Source of the DNA: Sphagnum compactum
Lineage: Eukaryota; Bryophyta; Sphagnopsida; Sphagnales
Direction: 5' to 3'
Assembly (NCBI GenBank): GCA_965153455.1
Contig: OZ234500.1
Coordinates: forward strand, 8,804,001-8,868,000
DNA length: 64,000 nucleotides
The first letter of the stretch is position 1. Every line of letters begins with the position of its first letter. The position numbers were made by a program, and so were the translations under genes. The notes under the pieces are model-generated. The model made no database searches, was not told where the DNA came from, and saw only the letters and a program-made list of their open reading frames with translations. This document shows, piece by piece, positions 12,733 to 24,447 of the stretch.

Positions 12733-13434
12733 ATGAGTACATCTGTGGAGTGGAAGAAGATGAAGGTCCAAGCTCTGCGTGATGAGCTCTTAAGTCGAGG
12801 TCTGGACACAGCGGGGGTGAGATCGACATTGATTGAACGGCTGGAGGATTTTGTTTCGAAAGGCACAGGAACTGATCGTAGCGTTGCTGCAGAGAAGAAG
12901 AAAGAGGTGGAAGTTCAGGATGATCAGGCCAACAACCCTTCAGAGCGGAGTGAGCCAGCTATAAAAACAATGGTTGAGAATGATATACAGGCTTCAGCGG
13001 AAGTGGCAAATCCTTTGGCCAGTAAGAGTTTGGAGGAGGCTAAAGAACCTACAAAGGTTCTAGAAGTCAATGGTGCAGATTCAGGTACCGCTCCCCTTAC
13101 TGATTTGGAGAAGAAGCAGAAGCGGGCTGAGCGTTTTGGAACTGAGCTGAAGATCACAGAGGATGAAAAGCGCAGAATGCGATCTGCAAGGTTTAATGGG
13201 GCAAGTGCAACAAATGGAGCAAAGAAAGAGACAGGGACAGGGACAGGGAGTGAGACTTTGAGCAATGTGAGCCCCAGTACTGTGGGTGCCGAGGCAGCTA
13301 AGAGGAAGGCTAGAGCAGAAAGATTTGGTATTGGAAGCATCAGCACTACAGAGCCAGCACTGAAATTGCAAGTCTCTACTGATGAGGAGGCCAAGAAGAA
13401 GGCTCGGTTGGCAAGGTTTGCTGCTGCCAAGTGA
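12733..13434 (+). CDS. MOS11: SAP-domain RNA-binding protein, MOS11/CIP29/Tho1 family (single exon)
   Basis: An intronless frame of 233 aa. Residues about 6-42 (WKKMKVQALRDELLSRGLDT, then an ERLEDF end) form a SAP domain, a short nucleic-acid-binding helix-extended loop-helix. The middle is acidic, charged and probably disordered. The C-terminal half carries repeats of the family's ARF-type motif: QKRAERFGTELKIT, RRMRSARFNG, RKARAERFGIGS and KKARLARFAAAK. Members (human SARNP/CIP29, yeast Tho1, Arabidopsis MOS11) bind RNA and the DEAD-box helicase UAP56 in the TREX mRNA-export complex in the nucleus. ATG 12733 is the first good start and directly precedes the SAP domain. The 168-codon antisense frame over it is a shadow. 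The ortholog call rests on the SAP domain plus repeats, not on an alignment. Confidence 0.88.
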   Translation: MSTSVEWKKMKVQALRDELLSRGLDTAGVRSTLIERLEDFVSKGTGTDRSVAAEKKKEVEVQDDQANNPSERSEPAIKTMVENDIQASAEVANPLASKSLEEAKEPTKVLEVNGADSGTAPLTDLEKKQKRAERFGTELKITEDEKRRMRSARFNGASATNGAKKETGTGTGSETLSNVSPSTVGAEAAKRKARAERFGIGSISTTEPALKLQVSTDEEAKKKARLARFAAAK

Positions 13435-16400
13435 GGTTCTTTCTGCAGAGGATCGAGGCTCTCTTCAACAAGATGCGGTAGGAAGACCTTGTTGATATAT
13501 GTACATTGTCGGCAACTATAGGAGGTTTCTGAATGACCACAGCTGTTGGTCTCCTAGAGAGCTGCTCCTGGGTGGAATTTTGCAATTCAGCAAGCAAGAT
13601 GATTTGCAGCGGCAATCAGGCGCAACTGGATTATACATGGCATCCTGAGATGTTTTGAGCTTGTGGGTTGGGTCTGTGACTTTTGGAAATTCTCTTACAT
13701 TGCATCTTGTTTTTTGTTTGCTGCTTCCAGTCTTGTCAGTGAGAGGCTTTTGGCAAAGTGCAGGTGATGATTGCTGTTGGGAATGTTGAAGTGGATTGGG
13801 TCAGTATATTCTTTCCCTTCTGTGCCTTTGTATTGGAATCCACATCAAGATGTCAAGGCGGACCTTGAAGTTCATAGGTCTAGGGCCTTTGATACTCAGA
13901 TGAGAGTGATAGTTGTCTGGAGCAACTGTGGAAACAGTTTGGAAGATTGGAGGAGTGGATGCCTGTATGCTTGTGTGTGTGAATGGTTCTAATTAGAATT
14001 GACCTGCTATTGGCTGCTGTTTTTGGTGTATGTTTAAGAAGATGTTGGCACTTTTGAACTTCCATTGAACATAGCACAATGAAGTACATTTTAAGTATTC
14101 ACTCTATCTGTTGGCTTTGTTTTGTCCATTTTTTGCAGTGTCTTCAATTTCCTTCAAAAGAAAATCTGTGTGTTGTTGGGGATGACAGGCACTGCAACCA
14201 AAGGGCAATTTCTACTCTGGTCATTTTTCACAGGAGACTTGAGTGGCTGTCAGCCTCAGAGGTTGGGGCTTGTTTTTCAATCTTCCTTTGAAGCACTAAG
14301 TCAATGGGTTCTTGGTCTGGTTCAGAAATGGTTCTGCATTTGTTTTGGCAGTTTTTTTTATGTTTTTCAGTTCCATTTCTTTTTGTTTCTTTGAATATGC
14401 TGTTTGTAATGACTTCTGCAGTAGTCTGATTGCCTCTGGTTGAAGTGGTCTCTCTGATTGCTGGCCTGACAAGAGGTTGCTTGTTTGGGAAGATTGTTTT
14501 TGCACTCTGGGTTTGCAAAGAAATGTTCTCCTGGATCTGGTCTGGTGGAATACTTTGCAGTTTGATATGTTTGGCTTGATACTAACTGATTATTGTCATG
14601 TCAAGCTGATGTGACTTCCAAGCTATTCTCTTCATGGTCTTCCTCACTCAGAAGGCAACAGCTCATGGCAACTGGATCAACTCTTGGGTGTTTCTCAATG
14701 GAAATCTTTTTACAGTAGGCTGTCTATAGACCCCTTATAGCATGTCGTATCATGTAGTTTTTTCTGGTCAAACTATCTCTCCTGTTGTTCAATTTGCATT
14801 TGTTACTAGGCAGTTCTGTCACTTTCAATCCTGATATCCTTGTCTAGAAGCAAAGCCTGCTTTCTCACTTTTCTAGAAATATTCTGGGACATGGAACCTC
14901 TGCTGCTTCTCACTTCAGTCCTCTTGCCACATTAGTCTTTTTGTAGGAAGGTTTGGGCAGTGCAGTCTGTAGATGTAACAGGTAGGGTAGCTTCATTTAG
15001 GTGATTTTGTGAATCTGTAATCCGGAAATTTTTTCAATGCTACTTTCTGTGAACTGGCTTATATGCTTCTCTGCAACTTTGGGCTCCATTGTGATGTTAT
15101 CAAGGAATTGAATGTTGAAAGTTGAAACTGTTTGTGTTCAAGTTATCAAGGTCCGAAAGAGGAATCACACCAACAGATTTTTGAGAACCTCTGACTGAGG
15201 AACCTAATTCCCATCTCCCCCTTCCAGGATTTGTAACACCAATTTTTTGTGCAGATGCTTTAAAACCAGGAGGCAAGTAACTGAAATTCTCTGATCGAAA
15301 CCTCCTCCATTGGCATTATCAGGGGTGAACATTCTCAAGGACGTTAGCCTAACGGTTGTGAGAAGTCAACAGAATTTACTTTGAAACTGAGCCAAATAAA
15401 TGATGCAATGAATCGCATACGAGAGTCTCTTCACCCTTAATGGTGGCAACTCATTCAAAGGTGGACACTTGTGAACATCCAGATCTCTGAGTGAAATTTG
15501 ACAGCCCAAATTCTTAATTGAGGACTGAGAAGCCCAATACGTTGGATGACCAGATGGCCCTCCATTATGGTTAAGTTGATCGCTGCAGCCTACAGGGTTT
15601 TGAACCAACGGACACTTGCAAAGGCAAGAACAAGTACAACTAACTATTAGCAAAATGAATGTCATAGTTATAGATGGAAACCCCCAATGTAAGGTGTGCA
15701 ACACATACAGAATGTCAAATCCATGAGTGAAAGGCTAGACAAATGCAGATCAGAATGCTATACTTCAACCATTATTCCAATGACTGAGTTGTGCGATTGG
15801 GGTGACTATGTTGGCAAGCAAGAGATGAAAAACACAAGCCAGAACTGGTGCAGATCTGCAGCACAATGTTGTTCCCTCTTCTATATTCTTCTTCACTGCA
15901 AAATTATGAGAACACTTGTGGATGCAAGCTTGTTGAATTGGCGAAATTTATTCACAAAAATAAACCCATTTATACCCAGAAATAATTTCACCAGGTAGTT
16001 GGCGATTAGTTGATGATGATAAACATCCACAGAACAGCCAGTTATAATTCAATCACAAAATAACTGTGCAACATTGGTTTCCACCAGAACATACATTTCA
16101 AGTTCATTTCTCAAATCTAGTTCGAGGCTATTTTCAGTACCCAATCCGAGGATCAAAGTGCTCCTTAACATCAATGAACTGGAATGGTCAAAATATATTT
16201 ATTGTCACCAAAACAACATTCAGTTGGCCAATTGGAGTGAAATGAAGAAGTGAGCAAAGTTGATTCAATGAAACTAGATATCACTTCACAAGATATGAAA
16301 GATTTGATTAGATCATGAGCTTCAATTCAATAAAGAGCATAAGCAACAATGAAGGCACAGCTAAGGCAAATCTAAAACTAGGAGTGAAACTCTTGTGATG

Positions 16401-16950
16401 ACCAGTTTGGGTGAGAAAATTGAGTTTCATCCCTCATCTTATTCATGTGCACTTTTTTCATCCCCACTTCACTTATAACAAATGCCATCACAGTCCAAAG
16501 ATTATGGACATTACGGAACTGAGAACGCCATGATTCTTGTGTCAAGATCAGATCACTCTTCCCTTCGTGAATGGCACAGAGCAATATACAAGTAAGTTTA
16601 TAATGCTGCAACTTCAGATTGCAACATGAATATTGATGACCCTGATGGATGAGCATAGAATACCTTGTCACCAGATCACCTTTTGATATTTAGCAGATGC
16701 TCATGCGACTGGGTTTTCTGGTGTGGAAAATGTTTGCACTGAAATCAAGAGCTTAAAACTTCAGTCCAATACTTGAGCTTGCATAATAAGCTTGACTCCA
16801 GAGATAGCAACACGGTCCTACATAACTAATATAGATCAAGCAGGTTCATATGAGCCGCACTCTTAAGGATAATGACAACTCCAGAAGGATATATTATCTG
16901 ACAGAGAGATGGTCATCTTCCTTCATTAAGTAGAGAGTTTATTTTTGCAA
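13435..16950. other. 3' region of MOS11-like gene and spacer, no gene seen
   Basis: The MOS11-like 3' UTR begins at 13435 and may run several hundred bases through T-rich sequence. A 112-codon minus frame at 15366-15704 has a Cys-rich, signal-peptide-like start but no recognisable domain, and I do not call it a gene. Frames at 15696-15998 (plus) and 16378-16671 (minus) are also unmatched. No RNA gene or clear transposon was recognised. Confidence 0.45.
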
Positions 16951-18303
16951 TCACCATGTGTAAGCTCTGTGGATGCTAGGAGGATTTTGAGCAGCATCCA
17001 TGAGCTTCTTCCGGGACCTCACAAGCTCGTCAAACAGGCTGGTCAGTTGGCTTGACACTCTCTCTACCCCGCCCTGAACGACACAGCACACAGCAACGAG
17101 AGCCCAGTTAGTTTTTCCCCAAGATTTTTTTCTGCGTACTCTACCGCGATGGTCCATATCCATCTTCTAGTCATTGCCAAAGGAAACGTCATCATTTGTG
17201 TTGCGTGCACACTCTACCCTTAGCTTACTGAGACGCTCTCTCAGTTGCTGAACTGTGTCCTGGATGGAGCGGATTGGAAGCTCCTGGACCTCAAATTCGC
17301 TTGTACAGCTGCTTCTGACTTCCACAAGGCGTGCAATCTCTTGTTTCAGTTCTGAGGCACAAGCTTCGACAAGTTTCGGCTCTTGGAACGAGAATATGTA
17401 GTTCTTATGTTGTTCATCCTGCTCTCGACCGATTTCAGCAATCTTCTCATTCAGTTTTTGCTGCAGGCGCCTGAAAGAGGGAGACCACAGGTCGTTATCT
17501 CCCCATATGTTTAGATTTGCATGGTTAGCGGTGGAAAGCAAATGCGACGATGAAGAGTTGAGGGCCCAGAGAAGGACACTCGCCACAAAGTCAGTTGTCT
17601 CTCTTGTAGCTCGCATCACTTCAGTCAATCCAGCGGGTCTGACAGACCCACTCGTCTTTGCAGAAGAGATCGATCCCAGCCGGTCGTCGTTTAATTTCTC
17701 GGCGATTGCCACACGGCGGAGCATGGACTTCATATCTAAGCTTGTTGTTGTCAACAATCTCTCGAATCGTTTGTCTTCCGGATGGGCCTTGAGACGCTTG
17801 GATGGCAGTGGTGCTGAATTCACCATCCTGCCGAGCTCTTCCTCGCAGCTTTGGAGTGCAGCACGCAAGGTCATATTGGCGGCGGAGTCTCCACATCCTG
17901 CGCCTGTGCATCTGTTGGACGCTTGCAGGACGAGCTGCACACACATCTGATACTGTTCGAAAAGAGATACGGCAGGCTTCAGCAAGTTGCAAACATCCAG
18001 AAGTTTCATGCTCTCGACCATGTATTCCTCCACCCAGTCATCCACGGATTCATTCGCATCTGCAGAGATGTCCTTGAGTCCCTCCAACAGTCGGTTCACG
18101 TCGGAGTACGTGGAGCGCACAAACTCGACCGCAAGAGCAACCCATTCCAAACTCAACCATTTGGATTGCAAAGATCGTTCCAGGTCTTCGAGCCTGTTCG
18201 CCAGAGAAAAATAGAATGCTTTGCACCGCTCCGAATGTCTATTTCCTTTGGGACCCAGGGGTGGTCGCCCCTGTTCTGTCCACGACGTTGTTGCTGCCGC
18301 CAT
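16951..18303 (-). CDS. BYPASS1/ROH1-like protein (DUF793 family), 2 exons
   Basis: Exons 18303-17218 and 17073-16951; 1209 nt, 402 aa. The helical N-terminal part has the family pattern: a LEDLERSLQSKWLSLEWVAL helix, then DDWVEEYMVESMKLLDVCN, where family members have a Trp-rich acidic stretch before LLDxCN. A variable middle and a coiled C-terminal part follow. Exon 2 adds GGVERVSSQLTSLFDELVRS, which resembles the closing helix of BPS1 and ROH1 proteins. The donor AGG|GTAGAG at 17217 and the acceptor TTCAG ending at 17074 are phase-compatible. Without splicing the frame still stays open to a TAG at 17167-17169, giving a shorter 378-aa protein. ATG 18303 is the first in frame. The family is plant-specific; BPS1 limits a root-to-shoot signal and ROH1 interacts with exocyst Exo70. 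The function of this copy is unknown. Confidence 0.75.
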
Positions 18304-20837
18304 GTCCACAAGTAGCTAGCTTCACAAATCTTCAACTCTTGACAGCAATATCATGGTCGCCCTTCTCTTCATGGATTAAAGAGCTGTGAAAATACCGTTG
18401 CAGAATCGACAAAATTGGGCTCCGAGTTCATATTCTCTTTCGTTCGTGGCACAAGCAAGAGCGAGAGTTGACGACCATTGTCCTTCCAAGCAGAAGTGCG
18501 AATTTGTCCAGGCAGTTTTTTCATCCTTTATTCGTGTGTACTTCAAGTAATCGATCACCGGAAAAAGAAGCGAGGAAGGTCGAGTACTTGGATGCCGCAG
18601 TCAAAGAAGAAAACCTTCCGAACACCGACTGAAAAACGGACATTCGGTCCTATTGCAGAAGCTGTCGCGAGTTGCGGTGATTTGGGAATGACGCTACTTA
18701 CAGCTTGCGTAGAAGTTTAACAGCCCCAACAGGGTAAAGCGCAAGAACCCATTGTTTTATCGACTTCTTGACGCTTGGCCTTGGCACTCACATCTTTTGG
18801 GTTTGGTGGGGGCAATTCTTGCCAGCCAAGTCAAGAAAAATACCACGGTTTGTTGGCGGAGTGTCCACTGCTATTCTACAGAGGGAAGGAGTTCAACTAA
18901 TCAGAACATGGATATGGGCACTTCAATTTGGATCTGTGCACTTAAATTCTCTACAATACAATATAGCAAGTAACTCTGTTCACCGTTTCTCAAACTATCT
19001 AGTGGACTGTTGGCCTGGTCATCCGTCACAAGATTTACGCATTCACCACACATTTTGCACTTGCTTGTAGCAGAAACCAACATACTGACCTCATGGTTTT
19101 GCGTATGCAAGCAGTGGCGCCTCTGCCGCATTCTTTTGCAGCTGGCAAAGGTGGAGCTCAAGAGTGTGGACAAAGCTGAATGTAATGGGCTCGGCGTGGA
19201 ATAATAAATTGGTAACACAATTAGTTGATGATTTGCTCTTCCACATATGTACACTTCTGCCCAAAATTGAAATTATCTGCAGCAACTGTTTCTTGTCCAT
19301 TTGATGTTTTCAGATGGAGTTGTGCTTGATCCATGGGACCCCCATAAAGTGCAACATTAGGTTCAATCTGGCTGACAATGAAATGCAAGACCATCTTCAT
19401 CCATGGGATGCCTAGAATCCATAAAGACTGTGGTAATGCCAATTGCCAGGAGATTGGAACATTCACCATTCCCCTCATGAGACTCTCAGATAACCAAAAT
19501 ATTGATGGACTAAAGATAGCAGTGGTTTCTTCTAATGTACATGTGGTTTAATTCACCACTTAAGACCCCTTTGACCAGCAAGTGGGCTGTGTCATTTGTT
19601 TGAAGACAATTAACAGCTTGTAGATGTGAAGCTGAATACATTTGCAACATAATCATGCTGCATGCAGTTTCAAAGCATTTAGAAAATTGTGCGTCATTTT
19701 CATAAACAGCAGTGCAAAGGCCTTTTTACATGCCCAAAGTGTATCATAAGACACAGAGTTTGTGTCTGGGCAGCACCAAGATGTGTCTGAACATCACCAG
19801 ACACATCTTGGTCGGCCAATAGAGCAGTGGGGTGGGGAAAGAAGCAAACAGTACTTTTGTACTGTCTGCAATAAGGACCCATTGCTGATTTAATGTCCTC
19901 TGTCTGGGCATAGAAGTTGATTTGGCCAATCTGCTCTGGGCCTTTGACTAAATCTAGCTACCCATCATAGGTTTACTGTGTGGCAAAAGTTTGTGTAGTT
20001 GCCTTGGTTACCTCATTGCTAAGCATTTATGTCCAGTTCTCCACTGAACGGATCCCAGCTTGCAAATTCATTCCATATGTTGGAACTTGAGTCCCTTCAT
20101 CACATTTCAGCATCCCAAATTGACACGATTGATGTTAATTGACACAATTCAATCCATTAACAGATGTCCTGTAGTCCACTTACATATATGATCAGGTCCA
20201 TTTTCTAGCCAGGTCTAGCCTTAACTGTCGTTATATTATCAAGGAAGACCCTTCTAATCCTCTGTGGAGTAGGGTTCTGAAGACACAATACAATCTCACT
20301 GCACTGAATATAGCAAGGCCTCCTCCCAACCTGCTCATAACATTCAGCCTGCTCAGTTCTTTGGGAACTACTGACTTAATATGGGGCATAGCACCTAAGT
20401 AGCAACTTTTAGACTGATACAAAACTGGGTCTGCAGACTCTGGAAGCTGTACATCAAAGCCAAAAACAGCTGAGCCCAAAAGAATGGAGAATTCTATCTA
20501 ACTTCATGAGGTAGAAGCCCTGCAAGGGCATTACTCGCCCATTTCAAATATGTACTACATTATTGTGCATGTATGATTGGAACTCAATAATGTCGCAGAC
20601 TGTGTCTGGATCTCCAGATCTTCTCCATTAAGGGCGTCGCGGTCAGCGTAAGCAAGCGCAAATCTTGGTCAGTCACCTGATGTATTCGATACTGCGGTTG
20701 AGCTTGAAGAATGTTGCGGCAAAATCAGCTCAGATCCTCAGCTGATTCAAGCATTGGTGAAGATCTGGTCTCCTTTCATTACATGCTTGTTCATTGCGGT
20801 GTCACGTCACTATACTTTTTCTCCTCTTCCTCGGAGA
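18304..20837. other. Spacer between BPS1-like promoter and UPF0496 3' end
   Basis: The left part should be the promoter of the BPS1-like gene. Open frames at 18478-18720 and 18768-19254 have no recognisable domain. A pair of strong hairpins at 19749-19812 is listed separately. No RNA gene or transposon coding sequence was seen. Confidence 0.45.
19749..19812. repeat. Two adjacent inverted repeats (hairpins) sharing TGTGTCTG
   Basis: The right hairpin is perfect: 15 bp at 19775-19789 (ACCAAGATGTGTCTG) pair with 19798-19812 across an 8-base loop. The left one is a 7-bp stem AGACACA/TGTGTCT at 19749-19767 with a 5-base loop. The two share the TGTGTCTG core, so the cluster could also fold in a cruciform-like alternative. 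It lies in non-coding spacer. Its role is unknown: a MITE relic, a transcription end or chance. Confidence 0.7.
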
Positions 20838-22304
20838 TCAGCTTGCACGTTCGTCAACTTTCTGGGAGGATTGACCTGATTGAGCTCTGAAGATATGTTC
20901 TCGGTTTTCTAGGAGTCGTTCAAGAACCACTCCTCTTGCCCTGCTTATCCGATTGTGCGAAGAGCTTACAGTTTCTTGCAATTCCTCCAATAGCTTGATG
21001 AATGCTGCTTGCTTCCATCCGATTGCCACCACCGCCACTTGAAGCGAAAATGGATCGTGCTGTCGCTCCTCGCCAAACCTGATGTTTCGCACAATCGCTG
21101 CGATTTCATTCTGCAAACAAGCGAATCAGTATTCCACATCTATTTAGTATTTCCAGTGTTTGGTGCCACTACAAACATTCTGGTAACCTCTTCGCTTGAA
21201 TAATAATGCTAATCCAAAAGTTATCACACCTCGAGACGGTCAACAGAAGCTTTTATGTTGTGCAGATCTTGAATGGCCACATAATTTCCTCGGAATGCAT
21301 CTTCGACGATTTGTTTCTTCGCTTTCATTCGCAAATAGCAACTGCAGAAGGGCCTAAGCCAGGTTCCTGTAGTTGCTATGGGCTTCGTTGTCTCTGCCGC
21401 CAGATCTGCCGCAACTTCTGGCGCTGCTGCGACAACATCAGAAACAAGCCCGCAAAGTATTACCGAAGTACAGTTAGCCGCGAGGATGACATCGGAGAGC
21501 TTCAGCCATCCCCGCACTCCACGCAGCTTGTTGTCGAGCTTCATCTTCTTCAACTCCAGCTTCTTCTGCATGACTAGGTGGCTCTCGTGTACCTTCTTAA
21601 ACTGTTCGTTAAAATCGTCGAGGAACGGGTCGGCAGCATTTGCAAACCCCTTAAGCTCCTGTAGCACAATTTCGCAATTCACTTGTGTGGGATCACCTTC
21701 CGCAGGCATGTGTTTCAGCGCCACCTGAGATGCGGCATGAGAGGGGTAAAGCCAAACTTTGGTCAGCAATAGCTCAGTGCTTCGAATAATGAGAGTGAAC
21801 CCCCTCGCTGGGAGGAACAACGGTGAAATTTTCCTAGAATCCCGGATATTTGAAGCTCTGGAGAGATTTCTGCCTGATAGGTACCTGGATGTAAAGCTGG
21901 CGGTCTCGTGTCCTGTGAATACATTTCTGCAACTCTCCACAGAAGTCCACAGCATTCAAGCTCGTATCGAAGTAATCCTTCACCAATTCCTTCAGTGCTT
22001 TATTTTGCCACACGTCTTTCTTGCAATTCAGAATCACATCTACTTCCTTGTCAACTTCAAGTAAGCTGATTGTGATATCCTTGAGAGATTTGAAAGAGAC
22101 ACTCTGTCCTGGATCCTCCACCGATGCTGCAAGACTCGACAACGCTTTCTGGGTTCGGCTATGAAGCTCGTCATCAAACTCTTTTACATCGGGATCCGCT
22201 TTGCATGCTGCTTCGTAATCCGCTGGGCTGTCGTAAACAGTAGCACTAGGTACCGGTACTCGAGGCTCGACCGCGTCCTCCCTCAGGCCACGGCCGTTCC
22301 CCAT
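20838..22304 (-). CDS. UPF0496 (DUF677, At14a-like) membrane-associated protein, 3 exons
   Basis: Exons 22304-21885, 21724-21230, 21110-20838; 1188 nt, 395 aa, all phase 0. Exon 1 carries the family signature SLKDITISLLEVDKEVDVIL, then DVWQNKALKELVKDYFDTSL and DFCGELQKCIHRTRDRQL. Exon 2 has a charged coiled segment (KLELKKMKLDNKLRGVRGWL), then an Ala-rich hydrophobic pair of segments (LSDVILAANCTSVILCGLVS and the following Ala/Val-rich stretch) where family members have their membrane hairpin. Exon 3 is helical and polar. Length fits the 360-400 aa family. At14a was described as an integrin-like plasma-membrane protein; the role of UPF0496 proteins in general is poorly defined. The start ATG is the first in frame and follows non-coding sequence. 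Confidence 0.88.
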
Positions 22305-24447
22305 TCAGCGTCCGAGTGATATAACCCAATTTGGGAGTACGTTCAAACTCAGAAGGATTGCAATTTTCACAATCCCTCCAGCAATACATTTACGGAACCG
22401 CTAGACTTTTCTCTCTCGGCAGATTAAGGTCGAGCATGCCTACCCAACAATGCAACACTGTAGCACGACCCAGCACTAAATACCACTGCACAAATATACC
22501 CAGATCTTCTGTAAAGGAACAGAACTAAAACTGGTAATTCAAATCTAATTCCCAAAATCCACAAACCCTGATTGCAGCATATCCGAGTATTCAGTTTGAA
22601 ACTGTACTCCCTTTGGCCATACTCAATGATCCGGATTTTGGCCTCCAAGCAAAACCAAAGTAAGAGCAGCATGCTTTACCCCCAAGGATCCTTTCGCCTC
22701 AAAGGGTCAAGTGTACAGAGGTTGAGCGTCACAGATCACAACCTCGGTGAACTAACGTAAAGCAGAAATAGTAGTGGCCCCCATGGCATTGGCACATGAG
22801 TGTTGCGGTCTTCAAGTAAGTGTTAACGCTCAAACAATCAAGGACGGACATATGCTAAGCTTTCCACCGATTTCCCTTGATGTGAAGGGTGCCTGCAACT
22901 CTTCTCTTGAGTAACTGAACCAGCACTCTGCAGGATGTGTGTGGTGTGCTGAGGATTTCTTTTGAGGGCACAGAAGGGGGGATGATTCCAAGACAGGAAG
23001 GAACCTGTCATATTTCCAAATAGAGAAAACGAGCAGCTCTCTTAGCCTGTAATTGTTATGTTCAAACAAAATTAAAAGAAACAACAGAACCATGTAACAG
23101 GTTTAGGTGATTTGAATGAGTTTGATAATAGAAGCAGCCTCCAGTGAGATCTCCAGCTCTCACCAACAAAGGAGTCACTTGTTCAAGTTAAAATTGTATC
23201 CCAAATCCTACATAGATATGTATTATGAAGTCTCCTTCCTTAAGGCAGAGCCAACAAAATTGTGCAATTGTCTCATGTAGCTATGAATGACTAGTACTGA
23301 TTTGCAGACTGTAGATTTGAAGCATTTGTTGCCATTGAGACTATAGATTTGAATTTTAGGGCTGTGCCCAAGGCCCCTGGCAAGGACCTTCTCATTTGTG
23401 GATTTTTCAATCTCTCATAGCCTATTAGCTGAGTTTGAATCTTTTTGCAAACTCAATTCACTTTCTCAATTTGCTTCATTTGCATATGCACTCACTTGTT
23501 TAATTTTTCTTGGTGCTAGTTCAAATTTTTTTTTGGAGCTCACTTGGCCATGCATTTGTTTACTTTTCAAGCTGAAAGGCTTCATTATTTTCGTGAGGGT
23601 TGTATGGCATAATTCAAGCTATGGAGGTAATGCAGATAAGATCCTCATAAGATCCCAGAACAGCAGACATACAGAAAGGTGACTAAAAAATAAAAATTAA
23701 AGTTACCGCTCAATAATCTTTATGCAGGGAGAGGTACTTCTCTGCGGGAGTTCTCATATTGGATGACGTAGCACCATCCATGAGCACCGCCCATAAATAT
23801 TGCACAAATAAACAAATAAGCAGTACATACTACATCCAAACATATTGTTTATTCATACCTAATTGGAAATCCCTTAGCTGGACACACAAATTAGTCCAGC
23901 AGAGAATTTTGCTTAAGGGAGAGGTTGGCGTCACAGAGGCCTTAGTCTTCCTGCGCCTATGAGCCATCATAATGAGGACTTATTCTGCATTGTATGTTCT
24001 ACATGAGGAAAGACCATTCTGGTTATAGAGCCTTCTGTCCCTTATACATGAAAGATTGGTGATGGGTGGACAGGAAACACTTTTTTGTTGGGTTCTTTGT
24101 TCCCTAGCTAACAATGGTGGTTAGATGGTGGTTAGCTTCGTTTCTGTTGTTACTACCTACCAACTAACAACTTACTTGAATTCTGATGCAACCCCAACCT
24201 TGAATAATGCTAGAACAACCTCATAAAATCATCTGAACTTGGCAGCCCATACGGCAAAGTAGATGAGACTTCTTCACCATCAGCAGCTCACTACAAGGTG
24301 GATTTGTTGAAGGAACTACTTGGAGATAATGGAAACAACTTACCAGATCATTTGCTATTGAAGGTTTAAGGAAGTGACCATAAAATCAGTCATCTTTAAC
24401 CAAGCCATTAAGAGCCAGTAATGAAAAAAGTTCATTTGATGGAAGAA
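22305..24447. other. Spacer between UPF0496 promoter and MurA 3' end
   Basis: The left several hundred bases should be the UPF0496 5' UTR and promoter. The rest contains T-rich and A-rich stretches and short open frames with no recognisable domain (for example 23398-23682 plus and 22830-23093 minus). No RNA gene, repeat array or transposon coding sequence was recognised. Confidence 0.45.

Noticed and set aside
12924-13430. 168-codon minus-strand frame antisense to the MOS11-like gene
   Set aside because: It mirrors the coding frame of a recognised protein. Its Ala/Ser/Leu-rich translation is what the complement of Lys/Glu-rich codons gives.
15366-15704. 112-codon minus frame with a signal-peptide-like start
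   Set aside because: Composition after the start is not protein-like, there is no domain, and the frame starts and stops in AT-balanced spacer. Not enough to call a gene.
17507-18315. Several plus-strand frames of 75-154 codons over the BPS1-like gene
   Set aside because: All lie antisense to a recognised coding exon and match nothing.
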